DNA from: Candidatus Hydrogenedentota bacterium
Lineage (GTDB): Bacteria > Hydrogenedentota > Hydrogenedentia > Hydrogenedentales > SLHB01
Assembly (NCBI GenBank): GCA_003552485.1
Contig: PUMX01000505.1
Coordinates: 1-23,458, forward strand
Length of the DNA: 23,458 nt
Direction: 5' to 3'
Within the stretch, counting starts at the first letter, position 1, and each line of letters opens with the position of its first letter. Positions 14,653 through 23,458 of the stretch are shown here, one piece after another. The position numbers were made by a program, and so were the translations under genes. Below the pieces are notes generated by a model. The model saw nothing but the letters and a program-made list of their open reading frames with translations. It was not told the origin of the DNA and searched no databases.

Positions 14653-16023
14653 TTACGTGGGCAGTTCGTATCCCGATCGCCGCTCGCGCTTGAGCAACGC
14701 GTTTGCTTCTTCGCTGTCCGTGAAGCGCTCGTGAACGGGATCCCAGTGCAGCGTTTCGCCCACGCGTCCGAGTTCGCGGATCGCGTTCACGAGAAAACAG
14801 ATCGTGTGGCTGCGTTGCGCATATTCGATGTCCGCGTTGCAGGCCTTTCGCGTCTTGATACATTCGACCCAGTTCTCGAGGTGCGGCTTGATCTCGTTGA
14901 CCTCGAGCTTGTCCGGCCGATCCTCGCGGTCGATGATGTCCTTGGGCTCGGCCCAGATGTAATCACGGTTGATTTCGATGTAGCCATCTTCGCCGATGAA
15001 CCGGGCGCCCAGGCCGGGACCATAATCGGCGTCCAGGTTAAGGTCGAGTTCCACGCCATCGGCATAGCGCATCGTCACGCGGGCGCGTTTGCCCTTGTCC
15101 TCTTCGCTGAACCAGTAGTAGTCTTGTCCGGTTTCCTCGGGGCCGGGTTCACGGTCGTCCTCGAACCGGGTCAGGCGGCGGACCTCATAGGGCTCTTCCA
15201 GCGTCACCTCGACGGGCGTGGTCATGTTAGCGCCCAACCCGCGCTGGACCTGATCGTAGCTGTGAGTGCCCCAGCCCGTCACGCCGAAAGAGACACCTCC
15301 GTTCTCGTAGTCGCGCCAACGTTGCCAGCCGCGATGGATATCGGTGTGGTAGGGGCGCAGCGGCGCCTGGTTCGTCCAGACATCCCACCAGCCCACTGTG
15401 CCGCCCTCCGGTTTCGGTTCGGGCGGCTTGGGCTCCCAGTCGTCGGGGCCAATGAAATTGCAGGCCTCAACCTTCTCGAGCTTGCCAATGGCGCCGTCGC
15501 GCACGAGATCGCTGGCCCAGTTGTTGAGCGGAATGCTGCGCTGTTGCGTGCCGACCTGCGTGACTACGCCATGCCGGCGAGCGGTATTCACCATGTGCCG
15601 TCCTTCCTCGACGCTCAGACACATGGCTTTTTCGATGTACGCGTCCAGGCCGGCCGACATCGCGTGACACGCCACCCAGCTGCTTGCGTGCGTAGTCGTG
15701 ATGCAAATCACGGCGTCGAGGTTTTCCTTGTCGATCATATGACGGAAGTCGATGTACTCGTTCCAGTGTTCCGACCGATCCTCGAATGCGCTCTTGATAT
15801 CGGCAATACGCGGCGCGAAACAGTCGGAGGCCGCGACGATCTCGATCTCGGGCACATCCAACGCCACGCCGGTCACCGCCCAACAGCGGCGGCCCAAGCC
15901 GATGAGTCCGACTTTGATCCGATCGTTGGGTCCAGGCCCCTCGCGGCCCAAGGCCCGGGGCGAAAGAATCAATGGCGCCGACGCAACCGCGGCGGTCTTC
16001 AGAAAGTTTCTTCGCGTGATCAT
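14653..16023 (-). CDS. Tat-exported Gfo/Idh/MocA oxidoreductase, copy 2
   Basis: A 456-residue paralogue of the next gene downstream. It has the same architecture: a twin-arginine motif RRNFLK (4-9) with a hydrophobic stretch, a GLGRRC nucleotide-binding loop, EKA in place of EKP, and a conserved GTVGWWDVWTNQAPLRPYH stretch. The two copies differ mostly at the signal peptide, in a loop after IGPDDW (copy 1 has RGPRPW), and in scattered surface residues; the C-termini are nearly identical. The ATG at 16021-16023 has GAGGG 7 nt upstream. It is the first gene of the minus-strand sugar cluster and is divergent from a short-chain dehydrogenase gene 280 nt away, so its promoter lies in that gap, where an 8-bp direct repeat is present. 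The substrate is unknown. Confidence 0.88.
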   Translation of the reverse strand: MITRRNFLKTAAVASAPLILSPRALGREGPGPNDRIKVGLIGLGRRCWAVTGVALDVPEIEIVAASDCFAPRIADIKSAFEDRSEHWNEYIDFRHMIDKENLDAVICITTTHASSWVACHAMSAGLDAYIEKAMCLSVEEGRHMVNTARRHGVVTQVGTQQRSIPLNNWASDLVRDGAIGKLEKVEACNFIGPDDWEPKPPEPKPEGGTVGWWDVWTNQAPLRPYHTDIHRGWQRWRDYENGGVSFGVTGWGTHSYDQVQRGLGANMTTPVEVTLEEPYEVRRLTRFEDDREPGPEETGQDYYWFSEEDKGKRARVTMRYADGVELDLNLDADYGPGLGARFIGEDGYIEINRDYIWAEPKDIIDREDRPDKLEVNEIKPHLENWVECIKTRKACNADIEYAQRSHTICFLVNAIRELGRVGETLHWDPVHERFTDSEEANALLKRERRSGYELPT

Positions 16024-16122
16024 AGCTAAACCCTCTATATGGCCGGATGCCGCCCAGCCTGCTGGCAGAACCTCTCGCGCTGACGCTCGCTTGCGCGCGC
16101 ACCGTGGATAATCGACAGTCTA

Positions 16123-16143
16123 CTCTGTACGCGTTCTCTGTAC
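16123..16143. promoter_or_regulatory. 8-bp direct repeat in a divergent promoter region
   Basis: CTCTGTAC occurs at 16123-16130 and 16136-16143 with a 13-bp period. On the minus strand it overlaps a weak -35/-10 pair (TTGTAC, 17 nt, TAGACT at 16145-16117) that could drive the oxidoreductase genes. It may be a regulator binding site, with weak support. Confidence 0.3.
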
Positions 16144-16213
16144 AACCCGCGCGCAGGAGCGCCAAGGCCGGAACGGTAGTTCCATCGCGTATGGAACGCG
16201 GCGCTTGCGCCTC

Positions 16214-16242
16214 TTGGGTAAGACCTGTGGCCTTGGTATACT
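16214..16242 (+). promoter_or_regulatory. Promoter of the short-chain dehydrogenase gene
   Basis: TTGGGT (16214-16219) is followed after 17 nt by TATACT (16237-16242, five of six matches), preceded by TGG, giving an extended -10 like that at 3172-3180. The start would be near 16249 with a leader of about 55 nt. Confidence 0.5.
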
Positions 16243-16303
16243 CCAACCTCCGCGCGGCGGCAGTTGCCCGCGGTCAGAACTGTAGTCAGGCGAGGGATGG
16301 TCT

Positions 16304-17158
16304 ATGAGCGGCAGGTTTCATAATCAGGCGGTATTAATCACGGGAGCGTCGTCAGGCATTGGCGCGGAGATGGCGCGATGCTTCGCGCAAGAAGGCGCGC
16401 GCCTGGCGTTGACGGCGCGGCGGCGGGATCGGCTTGATGCGTTGGCGGCGGAGCTGCAAGCGAACGGCGCGCAGGCCATCGCGATCGAGGCGGACGTGAC
16501 AGACCGCGCGGCGTTGGATGCGGCGGTGGACGAAACGGCGCGCACCTTCGGCCGGTTGGACGTGGCTGTGGCGAACGCGGGTTTTGGCGTGAATGGTATG
16601 TTCGAACGCTTGAGGACCGAGGATTTCCGGCGCCAGTTCGAGACGAACGTGTTTGGGCTTGTCGACACTGTATACGCGGCGTTGCCGTATCTCATTGAAT
16701 CGAGGGGGCGGCTCGGGCTGGTGTCGAGTGTCTTGGGCCAGTTTGGCGCGCCGGCGTCGAGCATTTATGCCGCGAGCAAACACGCGGTCAATGGGCTTGC
16801 CGAGAGCCTGCATTACGAGCTAGCCGAACACGGAATTTCGGTCACGTGCATTCAGCCCGGGGTGATTGCCACTGAGTTCAGGCTGCGGGACAACGAGGGC
16901 CGCTTGGCCCCGGACGGCGAAGATCCTGCTCCACGGTGGCTGGCCATGCCAGCGGATAAAGCGGCGCGCGCGATGGTGCGCGCAATGGCGCGCCGCCGCT
17001 ACGAAGCCGTGATCACCGGGCATGGGAAGCTGCTCACGTCGCTGCGCCGCCACTTCCCGCGCACGTTTCGCTGGATCGGACGCAGGCTCAGCGAAGGGAA
17101 ACTCGAAGCGATCGAAAAAGGCAAACGGAGCGAAGCCTCGCGGCAATCGCCGGAATGA
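16304..17158 (+). CDS. Short-chain dehydrogenase/reductase (classical SDR)
   Basis: A 284-residue NAD(P)-dependent oxidoreductase. The classical SDR elements are TGASSGIG (13-20), ADVTD (63-67), NAG (91-93), N115 in the central helix, and the catalytic S142, Y155 and K159 (YAASK). The basic residues RR after the second strand (ALTARRRDR) favour NADP(H). A basic C-terminal extension of about 60 residues beyond the core (RRHFPRTFRWIGRRLSEGK) is seen in SDRs that associate with lipids or membranes. The ATG at 16304 has GAGGG 7 nt upstream. The gene converges on the cyclopropane-fatty-acid synthase gene, with 19 nt between the stops. A lipid-related substrate is possible from that context but is only an inference. 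Confidence 0.88.
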   Translation: MSGRFHNQAVLITGASSGIGAEMARCFAQEGARLALTARRRDRLDALAAELQANGAQAIAIEADVTDRAALDAAVDETARTFGRLDVAVANAGFGVNGMFERLRTEDFRRQFETNVFGLVDTVYAALPYLIESRGRLGLVSSVLGQFGAPASSIYAASKHAVNGLAESLHYELAEHGISVTCIQPGVIATEFRLRDNEGRLAPDGEDPAPRWLAMPADKAARAMVRAMARRRYEAVITGHGKLLTSLRRHFPRTFRWIGRRLSEGKLEAIEKGKRSEASRQSPE

Positions 17159-17177
17159 CGCGCGGCTTCGCCGTGGT

Positions 17178-18410
17178 TCATGCTGTTTCGAGGGGCTCGG
17201 CGCTGGATTCCAAAGGCGACGGCTCGGGATACATGTACCGCCGCGTCAGGGGGATGTCCGCTTCCAGGCCGTTCGCGAAGAGGGCTTGGTAGAGCCGCAA
17301 GTGGCCGTAGCGGAATCCCACGGCGGCGCCGTTCAAGAACAACCGCCACTTTCGAACGAAGGCTTCATCGAACATCGCCTCGACGTCCTCGACATGCTTT
17401 TCGAAACGCCGCGCCCATTCTTCGAGCGTCAGGGCGTAATGCAGCCGCAGATTCTCGACGTCGTGGGTTACCAAACCGGCGCTGCTTAATGATCCGGCGA
17501 TTTCGCTGAGCCGCGGCAGATAGCCGCCGGGGAAGATGTACTTGTTCACCCAACCGCCCGTCCATTTCACGTGTTCGATGCCAATGCTGTGGAGGAGTCC
17601 GACGCCGCCGGGCTTGAGCAGTCCCTGGGTCTTGCGCATGAACCCGGGGATGTAGCGGCGGCCCACGTGCTCGAACATGCCGATGGACACAAATTTATCA
17701 AACGTTCCCTTGAGCTTGCGGTAATCCTGATTGCGGACTTCGATTTGCTCGTCGAGGCCGAGTTCGCGGATGCGTTCCTGGGCGTAAGCGACCTGTTGAT
17801 CTGACAGCGTGCATCCTACGCCGCGAACGCCGTAGTGTTGCGCCGCGTGGATGAGCATCCCACCCCAGCCGCAGCCGATATCGACCAGCGTCTCGCCGGG
17901 TTTCAGCCGCAGCTTGCGGCATACGTGATCGTGCTTTTGCGCTTGCGCCTGTTCCAGCGAATCCTCCGGCGTCTCGAAGTAGGCGCAGGAGTAAGTCATG
18001 GATTTGTCAAGCCACAGCTTGTAGAAGTCGTTGCCGAGGTCGTAGTGATGATGGATGTTGCGGCGCGCGCCGCGCATGGTGTTGCGGGTGAGCAAGGCGT
18101 GGCGCAGGACTTGCAAGCGCGCGCCCCACGACATCCGGCGCGCTTGGAAGCGTGGGTCGACGCCCAGGCGCAACAGCGCGCCAAGATCGCCTTCGACTTC
18201 TATGTCGCCGCCGATGTAGCCATCAGCGAACCCGAGGCTGCCGGCGGCGAGCAAGCGGCGCAACGCCGCGTCGCTCTTTACGCGCACGCGGAAATGCGGC
18301 TCGCCTTCACCGAACTTGGTTTGCACGCCGTCCCAAAAGAACACTTCAAAGACGAGCTCGGGATTTGCCGAATGGATAGCGTCCAGAAGCGATAGCAGCG
18401 TCTGTTTCAT
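17178..18410 (-). CDS. cfa: Cyclopropane-fatty-acyl-phospholipid synthase
   Basis: A 410-residue SAM-dependent enzyme that adds a methylene bridge to unsaturated acyl chains of membrane phospholipids. The family signatures are present: the N-terminal lipid-associated domain (about 1-110), HHHYDLGNDFYKLWLD (120-135), the active-site cysteine C142 in MTYSCAYF, the SAM-binding VDIGCGWGG (176-184), and SIGMFEHVGRRY with the conserved glutamate and histidine. The length is close to the E. coli enzyme (about 380). The ATG at 18408-18410 has AGGGGGA 6 nt upstream; the open frame reaches further left but has no start signal there. It is transcribed towards the SDR gene and follows the atp operon after a 204-nt gap with a hairpin. 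Some family members act on related methyl transfers such as mycolic-acid-type modification. Confidence 0.92.
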   Translation of the reverse strand: MKQTLLSLLDAIHSANPELVFEVFFWDGVQTKFGEGEPHFRVRVKSDAALRRLLAAGSLGFADGYIGGDIEVEGDLGALLRLGVDPRFQARRMSWGARLQVLRHALLTRNTMRGARRNIHHHYDLGNDFYKLWLDKSMTYSCAYFETPEDSLEQAQAQKHDHVCRKLRLKPGETLVDIGCGWGGMLIHAAQHYGVRGVGCTLSDQQVAYAQERIRELGLDEQIEVRNQDYRKLKGTFDKFVSIGMFEHVGRRYIPGFMRKTQGLLKPGGVGLLHSIGIEHVKWTGGWVNKYIFPGGYLPRLSEIAGSLSSAGLVTHDVENLRLHYALTLEEWARRFEKHVEDVEAMFDEAFVRKWRLFLNGAAVGFRYGHLRLYQALFANGLEADIPLTRRYMYPEPSPLESSAEPLETA

Positions 18411-18546
18411 GATGCGTCCCCCTTTTCTTGGTGAGATCGGGAAACCGCGCAGTGCTGTGTCTTGCTCAATCCTAACAAAAACGTGGGGAAGACCCCGAAT
18501 TGCCGCGCGCAGGCTTGTGTCCGGCGGGATACGTGGCGTGGGGTAA

Positions 18547-18575
18547 CATAGCGCCAGCATCTTGCTGGCGCTGTG
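18547..18575 (-). terminator. 13-bp hairpin after the atp operon
   Basis: CATAGCGCCAGCA (18547-18559) pairs with TGCTGGCGCTGTG (18563-18575), with one G-U pair and a 3-nt loop. It lies 39 nt past the atpC stop and before the cfa gene. There is no T-run, so it may terminate weakly or stabilise the atp messenger's 3' end. Confidence 0.6.
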
Positions 18576-18614
18576 TATAAGCTAGTTGGAAGGCGGCGTT
18601 TACGGGGCCGGCAG

Positions 18615-19034
18615 TTAATACTCGCGACGGCCGTGGGCGTGCAGGCGGGCGCGGGCGCGTTCGAGGGCGGCTTCGGCGCGGGCGTAGTTGATGTCTTCGG
18701 AGCGCGTCTGAAGCCGCTCCCTGGCCCGCTGCTTGGCGGCTTGGGCGCGATCCAGGTCGATTTCCTCGGCTTCTTCGACCGCCGGGGCGAGAATGACCAC
18801 GCGGTCGTTGAGAACTTCGGCGAATCCTTCATGCACCGCAAAGAACTGAGGTTCGTCATCCCCGTTGTAAGCGACGACGGCGCCCGTGCGCAGGATCGAG
18901 AGGAATGGCGTATGACCGGGCAACACGGTGAACAACCCCTGTGCGCCCGGCACGATCACTTCGGTGGCCTCGGTTTCGATCAGCGGTTTCTCGGGCGCGC
19001 AGATCTCGAGATAGATGGTTTGCCCATTGGCCAT
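18615..19034 (-). CDS. atpC: ATP synthase F1 epsilon subunit
   Basis: A 139-residue protein of normal length. The N-terminal beta-sandwich (about 1-85; EATEVIVPGAQGLFTVLPGHTPF is the family hallmark region) is followed by the two-helix C-terminal domain (about 88-135) that can inhibit ATP hydrolysis. It couples the gamma shaft to the catalytic ring. Only 3 nt separate it from the atpD stop. It has no good Shine-Dalgarno of its own, so translation is probably coupled to atpD. It is the last gene of the operon. Confidence 0.95.
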   Translation of the reverse strand: MANGQTIYLEICAPEKPLIETEATEVIVPGAQGLFTVLPGHTPFLSILRTGAVVAYNGDDEPQFFAVHEGFAEVLNDRVVILAPAVEEAEEIDLDRAQAAKQRARERLQTRSEDINYARAEAALERARARLHAHGRREY

Positions 19035-19037
19035 GGC

Positions 19038-20435
19038 TTAGTTGGATTCCATTTGTTTCGCTTTTTCCACGGCATCCTCGATAGCGCCGCAATACATGAA
19101 CGCGCTTTCGGGCAAGCTGTCGTGGTCGCCATTGAGGATTTCGGAGAAACTGCGAACCGTCTCCTCCAGGGAAACGTATTTTCCTGGCATGCCCGTGAAC
19201 TGCTCGGCCACGAAGTTCGGCTGCGACAGGAACCGCTGCACGCGGCGGGCGCGGTTCACGGTGATTTTGTCTTCTTCGGACAACTCGTCCATGCCCAGAA
19301 TGGCGATAATGTCTTGCAGGCTCCTGTACCGTTGGAGCAATTCCTGCACGCCGCGCGCGACCTGGTAATGCTGCTCGCCGACAACGCGCGGATCAAGGAT
19401 TCGGCTGGTCGAGTCGAGTGGGTCTACGGCGGGGTAGATGCCTTGCTCGGAGACCTGACGCGAGAGCACGGTAGTCGCGTCAAGGTGGGCAAAGGTCGTG
19501 GCCGGCGCGGGGTCGGTCAAGTCATCGGCCGGCACGTAAATGGCCTGGACGGACGTGATCGAGCCGCGTTTGGTGGTCGTAATGCGTTCTTGCAACTCGC
19601 CCATCTCGGTGGCCAGGGTGGGCTGATAACCGACGGCGCTGGGCATGCGGCCCAGCAGCGCGGAGACTTCCGAACCCGCTTGGGTGAAACGGAAGATATT
19701 GTCGATGAATAGCAGCACGTCTTGGCCGCCTTCGTCCCGGAAATACTCGGCCGCGGTCAAACCCGTCAAGCCGACGCGCGCGCGCGCGCCCGGCGGCTCC
19801 GTCATCTGTCCGTAGATCAAAGCGCTCTTGTCGATAACGCCGGACTCGGTCATCTCGAGCCAGAGGTCGTTGCCTTCGCGCGTGCGTTCGCCTACGCCGG
19901 CGAACACGGAGTAGCCGCCGTGCTTGGTGGCGACGTTGTGGATCAGCTCCATAATAAGCACGGTCTTGCCCACGCCGGCGCCGCCGAACAGGCCCGTCTT
20001 CCCGCCGCGCGAATACGGAGCGAGCAGATCGATGACCTTGATGCCGGTTTCGAAGATCTCTGTGCTCGTGTCGAGTTCTTCGAACTCGGGGGCCGACCGG
20101 TGAATCGGCCAGCGCTGTTCCGTCTTCACATCGCCTCGCTGATCGACGGGGTCGCCGACGACGTTGAGAATGCGCCCGAGAATCTCGGGGCCGACGGGCA
20201 CGCTGATGAACTCGCCGGTGTCGCGCACCTCCGTGCCGCGCTGCAGCCCGTCGGTGCGGTCCATGGCGATAGTGCGCACCACGCTTTCGCCAAGATGCTG
20301 CGCGACTTCGAGCACGAGCCGTCCCTGCTCGGGAAGATTGATTTCGAGCGCGTTATATATGGGCGGGAGCTGACCGGGTTCGAACTTTACGTCCACCACC
20401 GGCCCGATCACTTGGGAGACCCGTCCAACGTTCAT
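19038..20435 (-). CDS. atpD: ATP synthase F1 beta subunit (catalytic)
   Basis: A 465-residue protein of normal length carrying the catalytic sites of the F1 head. The Walker A motif GGAGVGKT is at 151-158, GERTREGND contains the catalytic glutamate, and the DELSEEDK loop near the C-terminus is intact. The start at 20433-20435 is chosen because GGAGG lies 5 nt upstream; an in-frame ATG four codons earlier has no ribosome binding site. It lies 17 nt after atpG and 3 nt before atpC. Confidence 0.97.
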   Translation of the reverse strand: MNVGRVSQVIGPVVDVKFEPGQLPPIYNALEINLPEQGRLVLEVAQHLGESVVRTIAMDRTDGLQRGTEVRDTGEFISVPVGPEILGRILNVVGDPVDQRGDVKTEQRWPIHRSAPEFEELDTSTEIFETGIKVIDLLAPYSRGGKTGLFGGAGVGKTVLIMELIHNVATKHGGYSVFAGVGERTREGNDLWLEMTESGVIDKSALIYGQMTEPPGARARVGLTGLTAAEYFRDEGGQDVLLFIDNIFRFTQAGSEVSALLGRMPSAVGYQPTLATEMGELQERITTTKRGSITSVQAIYVPADDLTDPAPATTFAHLDATTVLSRQVSEQGIYPAVDPLDSTSRILDPRVVGEQHYQVARGVQELLQRYRSLQDIIAILGMDELSEEDKITVNRARRVQRFLSQPNFVAEQFTGMPGKYVSLEETVRSFSEILNGDHDSLPESAFMYCGAIEDAVEKAKQMESN

Positions 20436-20452
20436 AGGAACCTCCATCCGAT

Positions 20453-21313
20453 TTACATAGCCTCGGCGCCGCTCACCACTTCAATGACTTCGGTCGTGAT
20501 GACGTCCTGGCGCAGGCGGTTATAGTGCAGAGTGAGCCGGTCGATCACATCGCCGGCGTTGTTTGTTGCGGAGTCCATGGCGGTCATGCGCGCGCCATGT
20601 TCGCTGGCGATTGACTCCCGGAGAATGCGTTGTGTCTGCATCCGCAGATATGTCGTCAACAATTGGTCGAGCACAGCGGCCTGGGAGGGTTCGTAGAGGT
20701 AATCCACGGTCGATTCGGCCTCTTCCTCCTCCTCGGAAACGTCGAACGGCAGCATGCGCTCGAGCCGCACCTGCTGCGAAATCGCGGACTTGAACTCGTT
20801 ATACAGGCAATAGACTTCGCTTACCTCGCCGTGGCGGAAATCGTGGATAAAGCGCGCGCTGATTTCCCGGGCGACGTGCGCGGGCGAGTTATCGGCGATG
20901 TTCGTGTACGTGTGTTCAGCCGAAATGCCGCGCCGCCGCAACGCTTCGATTCCTTTGCGGCCGGCGATCGTGAGTTCGAGTTCGCGGCCCGCGAATTGGC
21001 TCTCGCGCAGACTCAGGAATTCGTTGATGATCGAGGCGTTAAACGCGCCGCAAAGCCCGCGGTCTGCGGTTATAACGATCAGCGCGACTTTGCCGTCGGA
21101 CCCGTGCGTGGCGAGCAGGGGATGCCCGGCTTCGGCGCGCCGGATCAAGTTGTGAGCCAATTGACGCATGTGGGCGGTGTACGGCCGCGTGCGGGTGATC
21201 GCCTCCTGAGCCCGGCGCAGTTTGGCCGTAGCCACCATCTTCATGGCCCGCGTAATCTTCTGGGTGCTTTTGACGCTTGCGATGCGGCGCCGTATATCGC
21301 GAAGACTGGCCAT
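20453..21313 (-). CDS. atpG: ATP synthase F1 gamma subunit
   Basis: A 286-residue protein forming the rotating central shaft. The N-terminal helix (KSTQKITRAMKMVATAKLRRA) and the C-terminal helix (MTAMDSATNNAGD, then NRLRQDVITTEVIEVVSG) that make the coiled coil are both typical, and the length is normal. An acidic run (EEEEEAE, about residues 195-202) lies in the middle Rossmann-like domain. It starts 3 nt after the atpA stop, where a GGGAA lies 6 nt before the ATG. Confidence 0.96.
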   Translation of the reverse strand: MASLRDIRRRIASVKSTQKITRAMKMVATAKLRRAQEAITRTRPYTAHMRQLAHNLIRRAEAGHPLLATHGSDGKVALIVITADRGLCGAFNASIINEFLSLRESQFAGRELELTIAGRKGIEALRRRGISAEHTYTNIADNSPAHVAREISARFIHDFRHGEVSEVYCLYNEFKSAISQQVRLERMLPFDVSEEEEEAESTVDYLYEPSQAAVLDQLLTTYLRMQTQRILRESIASEHGARMTAMDSATNNAGDVIDRLTLHYNRLRQDVITTEVIEVVSGAEAM

Positions 21314-21316
21314 AAG

Positions 21317-22817
<1,501 letters not shown>

Positions 22818-22837
<20 letters not shown>

Positions 22838-23393
22838 CAAAAACTATCTCCTTCTCCAGCATGGCTTCCTTCAGGCGCTCGAGTTGCGTGCGCAGGCTGC
22901 CGTCAAGCACCACTCCCTCGATCTCGGCGATAACGCCATCGATGATATTGGGGTCGGTGTGGCAATGCACACGCACTGTCTTGCCGGTGTAGGCTGCGAG
23001 CGCCTCGCGGAGTTGCTCGCGCAGTTCCTCCGGCAGCGGGATCGCTGTAGTGAGCGTGGCTTCGATGCGGTTTAGGCGTTCGTCCACCTTATTGTCGAAG
23101 GCCTGCGCGACATCCGCGACGAGGTTCATGCGGCCCCGTTTCAACATCAAGCGAACCAGCCGCGCCGGCGGCTCGGGAAACTCGGGCAAACTGGCGAGCA
23201 CGTCGTCCAACACATCCCGGCGCCGCTGCGGATCCAACGCAGGATTCAAAAGGGTGTTGCGCAAACTGTCGGACTCGTGGAGCAAATCCGCAAACTGCCG
23301 CAGCGCTTCAGCTACGGGTTCGAGTTGGTTGTCATCGCCAATGGCCTGCGCCAGCCCGCCGGCGTAGCGGTTCGCCAACAAAGATCCCTTCAT
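22818..23393 (-). CDS. atpH: ATP synthase F1 delta subunit
   Basis: A 191-residue protein linking the F1 head to the peripheral stalk. The N-terminal LLANRYAGGLAQAI helix and the C-terminal VRVHCHTDPNIIDGV-x6-V-x-DGSLRTQLERL segment match the OSCP/delta family. The ATG at 23391-23393 has GGAGG 7 nt upstream and overlaps the atpF stop by ATGA. Its 3' end overlaps the atpA start by 20 nt and contains the atpA ribosome binding site. Confidence 0.95.
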
Positions 23394-23458
23394 CGCCGAG
23401 CCTCCAAATCGCTCATGAAGTCCCGCGCCAGCTCCAGGTGGGCCCGGTGCAACTGCTC
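23390..23458 (-). CDS. atpF: ATP synthase F0 b subunit, C-terminal fragment
   Basis: The last 22 codons of a gene cut by the window edge, ending in a TGA that overlaps the atpH ATG (ATGA, 4 nt). The charged, helical sequence (EQLHRAHLELARDF) fits the C-terminal end of the peripheral-stalk b subunit, and b is the gene normally found directly before delta. The identification depends mainly on gene order. Confidence 0.75.
   Translation of the reverse strand, partial: EQLHRAHLELARDFMSDLEARR

Noticed and set aside
14650..16029. A 459-codon open frame on the plus strand antisense to the second oxidoreductase copy
   Set aside because: It mirrors the real minus-strand gene almost base for base. High GC at third codon positions keeps the opposite frame open, it has no ribosome binding site, and the minus-strand protein has clear family motifs.

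Overview
The window is GC-rich bacterial chromosome with compact, normally organised genes. Three things suggest an uncultured, carbohydrate-degrading bacterium of the Planctomycetes / Lentisphaerae / Hydrogenedentota type: several Gfo/Idh/MocA oxidoreductases (two Tat-exported), a secreted DUF6807 (PmoA-like) protein, and sugar isomerases beside a sialidase lipoprotein. This placement rests on gene content only, because no rRNA or phylogenetic marker tree was available. Standard extended -10 promoters (TGnTATACT) and Shine-Dalgarno sites are used.

Layout. 2-172: 3' end of an unrecognised gene. 173-672: a gene-poor stretch ending in a promoter. 673-1650: secreted DUF6807 protein with a very good intrinsic terminator. 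1651-3092: the clearest regulatory unit, a ZTP (pfl) riboswitch at about 1821-1907 in front of a stand-alone AICAR transformylase, the C-terminal half of PurH. The Shine-Dalgarno of that gene sits inside a short hairpin, which suggests translational control by the purine intermediate ZMP/ZTP. 3172-5487: a three-gene signalling unit consisting of a small HD-GYP-associated-type domain protein, an HDOD protein and a receiver-GGDEF protein. It follows an extended -10 promoter with a 12-bp palindrome over the predicted start site.

5503-16023, all on the minus strand: a radical SAM/SPASM protein with its own promoter and a hairpin leader, a D-psicose/D-tagatose 3-epimerase-like enzyme, a GH33-type sialidase lipoprotein, a cytoplasmic Gfo/Idh/MocA dehydrogenase, a second TIM-barrel sugar isomerase, a phosphomannose-isomerase-like cupin protein, and two tandem, recently duplicated Tat-signal Gfo/Idh/MocA proteins. 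The genes are 70-320 bp apart with hairpins between several of them, so this is a functional neighbourhood rather than one tight operon. The likely theme is hydrolysis of glycans outside the cell followed by oxidation and isomerisation of the released sugars.

16304-18410: a short-chain dehydrogenase (plus) converging on a cyclopropane-fatty-acid synthase (minus). 18615-23458: the F1 part of the ATP synthase operon on the minus strand, atpF(partial)-atpH-atpA-atpG-atpD-atpC, with overlapping or very closely spaced genes and a 13-bp hairpin after atpC.

No tRNA, rRNA, CRISPR array, insertion sequence or phage gene was seen. The most noteworthy items are the ZTP riboswitch with its stand-alone transformylase, the duplicated exported oxidoreductases with altered nucleotide-binding and EKP motifs, the signalling trio with a probably degenerate receiver domain, and the leader hairpin of the radical SAM gene.
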